Shown piece by piece: positions 1-6,059 of a DNA stretch of 8,198 bases. The position numbers and the translations under genes are program-made. Every line of letters begins with the position of its first letter. Position 1 is the first letter of the stretch. Source of the stretch: DATKKG01 sp964475215 (lineage in GTDB: Archaea; Thermoproteota; Nitrososphaeria; Conexivisphaerales; DTJL01); assembly GCA_964475215.1 (NCBI GenBank), contig CAYYVT010000007.1, forward strand, positions 1 through 8,198, given 5' to 3'. The notes under the pieces are model-generated. The model searched no databases. It saw only the letters and a program-made list of their open reading frames with translations, and was not told where the DNA came from.

Positions 1-719
1 CAAAGGACCGCGCTGTTCACCAGGGCCTGAAGGGAATAGGTGACTTGTTGTTCCCCGCCATAGTATGGATCTACGTGGTACCACTCGGTCATCAGACCAG
101 TGAAGAAGCCTAACTGGTTCGAAGGCTGCGACGTGCCCACGAAACGCGTCGACCCCTCCGCAGAATACGAAGCGTTCGCAACCGCATGCGTCTGCCAATC
201 GTAGGCGCCCATCGATACGTTCCCCGAGGCAAACGAGAGAGACAACTGGACCGAATCACCGGCGTAGACGGCCCCCAAGAAGTAGGAGAGAGACGTGGAG
301 TTCGGCGAAGGAAGGACCGATTGGCCTGTAGCCGAGAAGACTTCGTAGTTGAAGAAGAAGCCGCCGTAGCTCCCTCCTCCGGAATGGGGCCAGTCGTATG
401 AAAGGCCAACCTGATACCACCATCCCTGGTCCGTGAGCCCGTTCAGGAGATAGGCAGGGCCATATCCGTCGGTGTCGTTCTGGGGTATAGCCGTCACGTT
501 CACCGACAGGTATGCTGAATCCTGCTGGAAGGTCTCGCCGAGCTGCTCGACGTATTGGGGCCCTGAAGACAGGTCGTCGGCGACGGCTTCGTTGACCTTC
601 GCCAGCCCTGATGTGTTGGCTCCCAGGAGGAAGCTGTGGACCTGGGCGCCGCTCACGATAAGAAGCAGAGCAAGGGCCGAGACTGCCCAATCGATGGACA
701 ATCTCCTTCCCGTGGCCAA
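1..719 (-). CDS. Secreted or membrane-anchored beta-rich protein of unknown function, C-terminus off the window
   Basis: The frame is open from an in-frame stop near 825 down to position 1 and continues past the edge. The N-terminal part is a basic stretch (ATGRRLS) and one hydrophobic segment (about 686-630, AVSALALLLIVSG), a signal anchor or signal peptide. A long Ser/Asn/Gly/Tyr-rich part follows with several N-x-S/T sequons, such as NVT, NDT, NST, NVS and NAS, so it should face outside. Notable local motifs are GWWYQVGLSYDWP, GGFFFNYEVF and LMTEWYHVDPYYGGEQ. These remind me of archaeal secreted lectin-like or glutamic-peptidase-like beta-sandwich proteins, but I cannot name the family. 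The start is a problem: the frame has no ATG or GTG before the anchor, only TTG at 719 and 701. A good ribosome binding site and ATGs at 772 and 768 lie in other frames. Either a TTG is used or a frameshift sits near the start. That it is coding is fairly sure; the function is not. Confidence 0.75.
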   Translation of the reverse strand, partial: MATGRRLSIDWAVSALALLLIVSGAQVHSFLLGANTSGLAKVNEAVADDLSSGPQYVEQLGETFQQDSAYLSVNVTAIPQNDTDGYGPAYLLNGLTDQGWWYQVGLSYDWPHSGGGSYGGFFFNYEVFSATGQSVLPSPNSTSLSYFLGAVYAGDSVQLSLSFASGNVSMGAYDWQTHAVANASYSAEGSTRFVGTSQPSNQLGFFTGLMTEWYHVDPYYGGEQQVTYSLQALVNSAVL

Positions 720-772
720 CCCGTAGAGGGATGCGTCGCGCGAACCTCTTATTCGTTTCGAGAGCCATTCAT

Positions 773-1158
773 TTGCCTCCCCGGGCCCACGCCGACCCCT
801 TCCCGCCCAATTATCGAATCGTCTTCAATAGCATGAAGATAACCAAGTAACGGGCAGTCTTTGATGCCCCACTGAGTCCGTTGGTGGATGGCGTCACCCG
901 GCTTTGTGTTTCAAAACACTATCACTGAAAGTGCTTTGGTTCCCCGTAACAAGTGGTGGCCCGGGAAGGCGCCGGAATGAAGAAGCTTGGTTATGGGGTG
1001 TCCAGCCTTTCGAAGAGATGAGGGAGAGCACTTCAAATCGCCAGATAGCTCCCGTCGTCACGGTTCGGGCGGAATAGTTGGAGAGAAGGGAACAGCATTC
1101 ATCAAATAGGTTGGCCATACCCGTCGCATACAAGTGACCCAGAAATAGGGTTGGTGGG
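773..1158. other. Gene-poor intergenic region with several short hairpins
   Basis: No convincing gene is seen on either strand. A minus-strand frame of 79 codons (894-1133) starts at TTG. It has weak third-position G+C bias and no clear TATA box or ribosome binding site, so it is not called. Four small inverted repeats lie close together: TCTTCA/TGAAGA at 822-839, GGGCA/TGCCC at 852-869, GTGTT/AACAC at 906-919 and CACT/AGTG at 923-933. They may be 3'-end or leader structure for the flanking minus-strand genes, or chance. A weak AT-rich stretch (GATAATT on the minus strand, near 810-816) could be the promoter of the left-edge gene. No tRNA-like structure is present. Confidence 0.5.
776..780 (-). 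promoter_or_regulatory. Shine-Dalgarno GGAGG for the left-edge gene
   Basis: On the minus strand GGAGG is followed by ATGs beginning at 772 (3 nt away) and 768 (7 nt away). The second spacing is ideal, but that ATG is one frame off the coding frame of the downstream secreted protein. The site suggests that translation originally began here and that the reading frame was broken, or misread, between about 768 and 719. Confidence 0.45.
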
Positions 1159-1170
1159 CTAACCCAGCCC
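1156..1170 (-). terminator. Short hairpin over the stop codon of the large fusion gene
   Basis: On the minus strand GGGCT-GGGTT-AGCCC forms a 5-bp stem with a 5-nt loop, and the TAG stop lies inside it. There is no T-run afterwards, which archaeal termination normally prefers, so this may only be a transcript-end stabiliser or chance. Confidence 0.2.
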
Positions 1171-3735
1171 GTAATTGGGCATCTGGGGGATAGGAGAACT
1201 CACATCCAAGATGAAGACATGATAGAATCCGTTTTCCTGTGCGGAGAAGACCAAACTGGTGCCGTCGGCGCTCCAACTGGGCTGAGTCGCGTTTGCGTTG
1301 ATGGGTCCGACCGGCTTAACGGTGGACCTCCCGTCGAGAACGTCCCAAAGATAGATGCAAGAACCTGTATTTGGATTGTACGCGACGTACGCGATGGTCG
1401 TCCCATCGGGGCTCCATGTGACGCTCTGCCCCGGGCTGATGCTCCCGGGCGTGAACGGCGCAGCGGAACTGCCCATGGGCGCAGACTGGAAGATAGAGGT
1501 CGACCCATTTGGGCCAATCACCCACAAGTTGAAGTCGCCCGGTGCGTACGGGTACGGGTAAAACTGATACAAAGCCCCCGTAGGGATTAGGTCCGAAATG
1601 TACGCTATCCTGGAACCACCTGGAGCGGCGATCGGCGACGTGAAATTGGCCTCCCCGCCCAAGACCTGCTGGCTGAGCCCGCTGGCTATGTCGGTGGAGA
1701 AGATCAGGTACTGCCCCTGCGAAAACGTGGAGAAGACAACCTGCGACGCTGAAATCCAGTCGGCGGATGCGTACTCGCCATCGACGGTGGCGACCACGTT
1801 CGTAGCCTTGGTGTCCGTGTCGAGTACGACCAACTGCGTGGCATTTGACTCCATGAAGAAGAGCAAATGGCTGTCATCCGGGCTCCACCTGATTGGCCCT
1901 CTCAGAGACGCGGAGCCTCCAACTTCCATGGTCGAAACTGTATAATTGAGGACGGAAACTACATCGACATCATCATCCGTTCCATTGCGCGCAAGGAAGG
2001 CGATGCTCGAGGAATCGCGGCTCCAAGACGGAGAAGACACGGCCACGCTCGAAGGCGTAAGCTGCCTGTTGGACGATCCCCCAAAGGCCTCGACGAAGAG
2101 CTCCCAAGGGCCATTTCGATCGGACACGAACGAGATCATGCTTCCATCAGGGCTCCAGGCCGCCGAAAGGTCGTTCCAGTTCCCCGACGTCAGGGCCATG
2201 TAGGGAGACGGGGTGGGGGGGGCACTTCGCGACGCAAGGTTCAAGGTCACTCCGACTGGAATCAAACAGAGGCAGAGAGCTACCGCAACGGCCAACGCCT
2301 TGAATGCGTATGACGACCGCCTGCCAGGCTCCCTCGAAGGTGACATGGGCCCCATCCCGCCGAGCACAGGCGTGGATTTCGCGTGAATGAGACGCCGTAC
2401 GCCGGCCATCAGCATCCCTACGAGGGCTATGATGACGCCGATTAACATCAGGCCTAGGCCGTCTCCGATGTATGCGACGTACTGGGAGCCGCCTGAGGCC
2501 GCGTTGAAAATGAAGAAGACGTTAGCCGTCGTGCTCAAAACGTATCCTGCGATCAGGGCCCAGCCAGCCAGAGCCCCGACCACACCCGTCACTCCGAACA
2601 TCAGGGCGACGAGCATGAAGAGCAGCATCGCCGTGAGCACGACCAGGGCGTGTTCATGGCCGATGGCGAAAGCATTCATGTACGCGATGGCAAGGTACTG
2701 CGCAGAAAAGCGGGAGTAGTCCGCATCTACGTAGAGGCTTGGGAGTGTGACGGCTACGTTGACCCAGTACAGCAGGAAAAGCAGGCCGAACGTAAGGGAC
2801 TCCCTGATCATCCCCAGGGGGCCCCTTGCACGGAGCCTCTCAGCCTCCTTCACCATAACCGCGCACATGACGAACACGGAGGCCTCCATAGGGATGCTCC
2901 CAAGCACTGTAAGCTCGCCGCTACTCTGCGTGGCCGTCGACGCCACCACAAAAGTTGCGATGGCCATGGCGGGAGTCCCTATCAGGACGCCATACAGGCC
3001 CAGCTTCACGAGGAGGCCGGTCGCCCCCACATATCGGTCGGCTCCGAACCACTTTACTACCAGTACGACTACGGCCGCTCCTACGCAGGCGATAATGAGG
3101 CTTTCATGCGCCGCGGCCAGCCCGGGCGACCCGGCCACCACGGGAATCGCGCTCCAAAGCCTGTCCCCCAGCGCCGCGTAGGAACCGGCTGCAACGACGA
3201 CCAAGGAGATAGCCATGACGACCCACATGGCGAGCCGAGACAGGTCGAAACCTAGCAGTCTCATCGAAGCCGAAGGATCCCTATGGGGCCATAAAGAAAG
3301 GAACAGGACCGCGGCCGCACCACCTTCGAGCACCATTCCGACGATCATGACGGCGTAGGCAACCGTGGTCTCGCCCGTGAAGAGGATATAGAGCATCGTG
3401 CCGGAGGCTATCGCGGCACCGGCGGTCGCGGAGTACTTTATGGCATCAAGCCTCCTTCCCGCTACGCCAAAGATGCTGACCGTGACAAGAACAAGCACCG
3501 CGGCCAGGGGCAACGCCAAAGAATGGAAGAAAAAGATGTCCCTGCCGGAGAAGTTCGCGAGAAGAGACGATGGCAGGCCAATCATTGTGTTCGCTTCCCC
3601 CGTCGCAGCGGAAAAGGAAATGAAGAGCAAGACCAACAGAGATTCCCAGATTACAAGGCCGAGGACCTCCATCCACGTTGGGAATGGGAAATGTCTTTCT
3701 CCGGAGTGTAGGCCCTGTTCGCCAGAAATGGCCAT
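1159..3735 (-). CDS. Fusion of a heme-copper-oxidase-I-like 12-helix membrane domain with a TolB/PD40 seven-bladed beta-propeller
   Basis: The product has 858 aa from the ATG at 3735. An upstream in-frame extension to 3864 would read back through the TATA box, so the shorter start, almost at the predicted transcript start, is preferred. Hydrophobic helices lie at about 22-42, 65-90, 102-120, 124-149, 166-188, 207-228, 237-266, 278-296, 312-334, 350-380, 384-410 and 418-447. Histidines sit at the outer ends of helices 2 (H71, FFFHS), 6 (H210, AAAHES) and 10 (H360/H362, IGHEHA). This is the order and geometry of heme and metal-B ligands in oxidase/NO reductase subunit I. The helix 7 His pair is absent. 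After a basic cytoplasmic linker (447-479) comes anchor helix 13 (about 478-500). Seven WSPDG-IAF-like repeats follow from about residue 515 to the end and should form an extracellular propeller. That part is paralogous to the products at 4503-5699 and 6060-7271. Oxidase-type enzymatic activity is doubtful; heme or metal binding is possible. It could instead be an unrelated 12-helix family. Confidence 0.85.
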   Translation of the reverse strand: MAISGEQGLHSGERHFPFPTWMEVLGLVIWESLLVLLFISFSAATGEANTMIGLPSSLLANFSGRDIFFFHSLALPLAAVLVLVTVSIFGVAGRRLDAIKYSATAGAAIASGTMLYILFTGETTVAYAVMIVGMVLEGGAAAVLFLSLWPHRDPSASMRLLGFDLSRLAMWVVMAISLVVVAAGSYAALGDRLWSAIPVVAGSPGLAAAHESLIIACVGAAVVVLVVKWFGADRYVGATGLLVKLGLYGVLIGTPAMAIATFVVASTATQSSGELTVLGSIPMEASVFVMCAVMVKEAERLRARGPLGMIRESLTFGLLFLLYWVNVAVTLPSLYVDADYSRFSAQYLAIAYMNAFAIGHEHALVVLTAMLLFMLVALMFGVTGVVGALAGWALIAGYVLSTTANVFFIFNAASGGSQYVAYIGDGLGLMLIGVIIALVGMLMAGVRRLIHAKSTPVLGGMGPMSPSREPGRRSSYAFKALAVAVALCLCLIPVGVTLNLASRSAPPTPSPYMALTSGNWNDLSAAWSPDGSMISFVSDRNGPWELFVEAFGGSSNRQLTPSSVAVSSPSWSRDSSSIAFLARNGTDDDVDVVSVLNYTVSTMEVGGSASLRGPIRWSPDDSHLLFFMESNATQLVVLDTDTKATNVVATVDGEYASADWISASQVVFSTFSQGQYLIFSTDIASGLSQQVLGGEANFTSPIAAPGGSRIAYISDLIPTGALYQFYPYPYAPGDFNLWVIGPNGSTSIFQSAPMGSSAAPFTPGSISPGQSVTWSPDGTTIAYVAYNPNTGSCIYLWDVLDGRSTVKPVGPINANATQPSWSADGTSLVFSAQENGFYHVFILDVSSPIPQMPNYGLG

Positions 3736-3761
3736 TGAGTGACCATTACATCGTATTGACA

Positions 3762-3769
3762 TATATAAA
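3762..3769 (-). promoter_or_regulatory. TATA box (TTTATATA) of the membrane-propeller fusion gene
   Basis: The minus strand reads ATATTTATATATG. The first T of TTTATATA is 34 nt before the ATG at 3735. Archaeal transcripts usually start about 30 nt after this T, so the mRNA would have a leader of only a few bases, and no Shine-Dalgarno is seen. This supports a leaderless or nearly leaderless transcript and fixes the start codon. The same core, ATATTTAAATATG, precedes the paralogous gene at 4503-5699. Confidence 0.75.
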
Positions 3770-3772
3770 TAT

Positions 3773-3972
3773 GTGATGGCATTGGGCGCCAAAGGGCCGC
3801 GACTCAGGCTTGGTCTTCCATGGCTCTGCCTCTTTGCTCGAAGGGGGCCCGTCTCTAAGTACATCCCCGTTTAGGCGATCTTGCCCTTCGACGCATCGTA
3901 GCTCACGCAAAGAGGAACATGGACCTCCCTTGAAGACGGTCGGATGCCCTCGAACCCCAGATTCTGTCTGCC
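3773..3972. other. Intergenic region upstream of the fusion gene promoter
   Basis: About 200 bp lie between the end of the broken gene and the TATA box of the large fusion gene. Frames here are short or proline/arginine-rich shadows. I see no RNA gene, repeat or T-run terminator. Confidence 0.4.
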
Positions 3973-4498
3973 TTAGGAATCGACCTCCAGGACCGCCTTC
4001 CCCTCCCCCACGGTCAGGCTCCTCAACGTGTGGTTTGCGGAAGAGGCCTCAGCATAGATGTATCCAAGAAGGCCGCGGATCGCCGCCTTATCCCTTTTCG
4101 CTGGCTGCGACCGACTGTTTGACGATAACGAGCTCGGAGGACCTTGCGACAATGTTATGCAGCAATACGAGTTCGTCGAGCGTCCCTCCACAGCCCCAGG
4201 GCCACGCCCACATCAAATGCTTGAGGAAGTTGATAAACAGCAGCAAATCGTCCACTGTGGTGTTCGCCGAAGCCATGAAGTCATGGTGAACTTTCCCTTT
4301 CCACTGCTGACCTCGCTGGAATACTCTTACGCAATGGTGCCATTGACACCTTGGATCTGGTGCATCCCTCCGCTGAATTCCGCCGGAAACCTGACCTCTA
4401 GCGTTGGCAACGGAACCGTTCTGGCAGAGAGGGAAATCGGTCTGGTCGAAGATGTAGATTATGGTGTTGTTCCCCGAGTGGCCGCGGCGACCGAATGG
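3973..4498 (-). pseudogene. Probable frameshifted gene remnant, unknown function
   Basis: No single minus-strand frame is open here, but successive segments in two frames read like real protein with high third-position G+C. First comes GNNTIIYIFDQTDFPLCQNG (about 4459-4400). Then TVPLPTLEVRFPAEFSGGM in the other frame, ending GVNGTIA and a TAA at about 4328-4326. Then VHHDFMASANTTVDDLLLF onward (about 4291-4094), including GGTLDELVLLHNIV and SSELVIVKQS. Last, in the second frame again, RDKAAIRGLLGYIYAEAS (about 4096 on) to a stop at 3973. The last switch falls at an AAAAGGG run. No start codon is found in the first segment. The segment lies just downstream of the propeller gene ending at 4503, on the same strand. 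A plus-strand frame (4058-4528) is open but has poorer codon bias and is taken as its antisense shadow. Sequencing error rather than decay cannot be excluded. The family is not recognised. Confidence 0.5.
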
Positions 4499-4502
4499 TG
4501 CC

Positions 4503-5699
4503 CTACTCCGTCGTGCTATATGGCATAGCAGTAACGAGCCCGGTGGTGTTCAAGATGAAGATATGGTAGTAGCCCTGTGCAACTGAAGCGAAGGCGAGGT
4601 TGACGTTGTCTGGGCTCCAGCTTGGCTGAGTTGAGTTTGTATTCACCGGCCCCACTTGGTTGATCGTCGACTCGGAATCGACCACGTCCCAGAGGTAGAG
4701 GCAGAGGCCGAAACTATTGCTGGCTGTGTACGCTATCATCCTTCCGTCGGAGCTCCAGGCGAGCTCCTGTGTCGGGCCTATGGTGCCTGGGGTGAAAGGA
4801 CTGGGAAACGGAAGGGCCCACGGGTCTCCTGTCGGGCCGGACTGAAAGGTGGCGTTCGAGCCGTCAAAGTTGCTCACCCATAGGTTATAGTCGCCTGGCC
4901 TGTAAGCGCACACGTAGGATCCGACATCTCCTGGCGGATTCATGGGAATCAGGTCTGCGATATAGGCCACCTGGGAGGAGCTCGAAGAGGTCACTGGAGA
5001 CACGTAGTTCGCGGGTCCGCCGTGGACCACCCCTCCTTCCCCGCTGTCGACATCGACCCAATCGATTTCATAGCTTCCATTCACGAGGTTCGAATACATG
5101 ACCTCAGATGGGCTGGCCCAGGCCGCATGAAGATCGCTCCCGTTCACCGACGTCACGACCCTGAGTGTTCTTGAAGTCAGGTCCATCGAAACGAGCTGAG
5201 TGACGTTCGACTCGACGAAGAAGAGGAGCTCCCCTCCGTCAGGGCTCCATTCAGGTGCCCCCTGGACGACGACGTAGCTTCCATCGGTGAGGGTGACGAC
5301 CGTGGAGTTCGCCACAAATACCAATCGGACGTAAGAACGAGAACCTGCATTGCTCCAAAAGGCGATGGCGGAGGAGTTCGGATTCCACGAGGGATTCGTG
5401 GCGTCGTAGGATGAGGGAGTAATCGCCCTGTTCGAGGTTCCGTTCGGATTCATGATGAATATTTGCCACAGCCCGTTCTCGTCGGAGCTATAGGCTATGG
5501 TCTTCCCGTCGGGGCTCCATGCAGGAGAGAGGTCGTTCCACGAGCCAACGGTGACCTGCCTGTAGGGGGGCTGAAATTTCGTCGAGTAGCCAGGCGGCGG
5601 CATGCTCGCGGCGATGGCTACGGGGACGATGCCGACGCAAAGGGCGATAAAGACGGCAAGAGCCCTCGCCGTCCGGACTTGCAGCACGGACCTGAACAT
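4503..5699 (-). CDS. Membrane-anchored extracellular TolB/PD40-like seven-bladed beta-propeller protein
   Basis: The product is 398 aa from ATG 5699, or 394 aa from GTG 5687. A basic N-terminus (VRTARAL) and one hydrophobic segment (about residues 11-31) form a signal peptide or anchor. Seven propeller motifs follow: PAWSPDGKTIAY, PSWNPNSSAIAF, PEWSPDGGELLFF, AAWASPSEVMY, SSSSSQVAYIAD, LAWSSDGRMIAY and PSWSPDNVNLAF. Many N-x-S/T sequons suggest export and glycosylation. It is a close paralogue of the product at 6060-7271 and of the C-terminal half of the fusion at 1159-3735. The TATA box lies only 18 nt from ATG 5699 but 30 nt from the in-frame GTG at 5687, so the GTG may be the true, leaderless start. 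PD40 propellers usually bind proteins or serve as scaffolds. No catalytic residues or protease domain are seen, so the ligand is unknown. A dipeptidyl-peptidase-type propeller that has lost its catalytic domain is an alternative view. Confidence 0.9.
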   Translation of the reverse strand: MFRSVLQVRTARALAVFIALCVGIVPVAIAASMPPPGYSTKFQPPYRQVTVGSWNDLSPAWSPDGKTIAYSSDENGLWQIFIMNPNGTSNRAITPSSYDATNPSWNPNSSAIAFWSNAGSRSYVRLVFVANSTVVTLTDGSYVVVQGAPEWSPDGGELLFFVESNVTQLVSMDLTSRTLRVVTSVNGSDLHAAWASPSEVMYSNLVNGSYEIDWVDVDSGEGGVVHGGPANYVSPVTSSSSSQVAYIADLIPMNPPGDVGSYVCAYRPGDYNLWVSNFDGSNATFQSGPTGDPWALPFPSPFTPGTIGPTQELAWSSDGRMIAYTASNSFGLCLYLWDVVDSESTINQVGPVNTNSTQPSWSPDNVNLAFASVAQGYYHIFILNTTGLVTAMPYSTTE

Positions 5700-5704
5700 G
5701 GTAT

Positions 5705-5962
5705 TTACATATTTAAATATGAATCGACCTCACGGCTCGAATCTTCCTGGAGATGAATAGGGAGTTCCTCCCTGCCTCTCCACATCGCAGTCCTCATGTG
5801 GATAGTCTCTCCAGAAGGGCTCGCTGAGATGGTGTCCACCAACTCGCGGCCTCTGGCCCATAGGAGCGACGTGAATTCAGATTTAAATACGTCAATATGA
5901 TGTCTCAAGTTTGGAATGCCGGGACGTAGGGTCACTAGCAGCCTTTCGGGGAAGATCCTCAC
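5705..5962 (-). CDS. Doubtful small hypothetical protein (85 aa)
   Basis: The frame starts with GTG at 5962, overlapped by a GAGGTG that might act as ribosome binding site, and ends with TAA at 5705. It would give a charged soluble protein with local text such as LLVTLRPGIPNLRHHIDVF and GRELVDTISASPSGETIHM. I do not recognise it. Third-position G+C is lower than in the neighbours, no TATA box precedes it, and its 3' end runs through the promoter of the propeller gene at 4503-5699. It may be only an open frame in a regulatory region. Confidence 0.22.
   Translation of the reverse strand: MRIFPERLLVTLRPGIPNLRHHIDVFKSEFTSLLWARGRELVDTISASPSGETIHMRTAMWRGREELPIHLQEDSSREVDSYLNM
5710..5717 (-). promoter_or_regulatory. 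TATA box (TTTAAATA) of the propeller gene, inside a perfect 12-bp palindrome
   Basis: The palindrome ATATTTAAATAT covers 5709-5720. Read on the minus strand, the first T of TTTAAATA is 30 nt upstream of the GTG at 5687 and 18 nt upstream of the ATG at 5699. The expected transcript start therefore falls on the GTG. Because the box is symmetric it could also direct plus-strand transcription, though no good plus-strand gene starts about 30 nt away. Confidence 0.65.
5882..5889 (+). promoter_or_regulatory. Candidate TATA box (TTTAAATA) for the plus-strand propeller gene
   Basis: The plus strand reads ATTTAAATAC. Transcription would begin near 5912, leaving a leader of about 150 nt before the TTG start of the gene at 6060. 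No better TATA-like sequence lies closer to that gene. The core is a palindrome, so it could also act on the minus strand, within the doubtful 85-aa frame. Confidence 0.4.
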
Positions 5963-6059
5963 CTCAAAGCGCGAAGGCCTTCGTCCATCCGATCGCCGGT
6001 GCGGGGCCGCTGAGCGAGGGCCAGGTGGGTAGGGACTGATTGACCGCTTCTACTAGGGG

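Noticed and set aside
256..768. Minus-strand frame of 170 codons starting at ATG 768
   Set aside because: It is very rich in Arg and Pro, as expected for an out-of-frame reading. The frame one base away gives a signal anchor and an Asn/Ser/Tyr-rich secreted protein. Only its first codons may belong to a real gene.
894..1133. Minus-strand frame of 79 codons in the intergenic stretch
   Set aside because: It has a TTG start, ordinary codon bias, no promoter or ribosome binding signal and no recognisable motif.
3736..3864. N-terminal extension of the large fusion protein to 3864
   Set aside because: It would translate through the TATA box, and its composition (many Arg, Pro and Gly) does not look like the protein.
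4058..4528. Plus-strand open frame of 156 codons
   Set aside because: It has weaker third-position G+C bias than the minus-strand segments it covers. It has no ribosome site or TATA box and runs into the 3' end of the intact propeller gene, so it is taken as antisense shadow.
5753..5827. 24-codon plus-strand frame after the palindromic TATA box
   Set aside because: It is too short, not protein-like, and lacks any ribosome binding signal.
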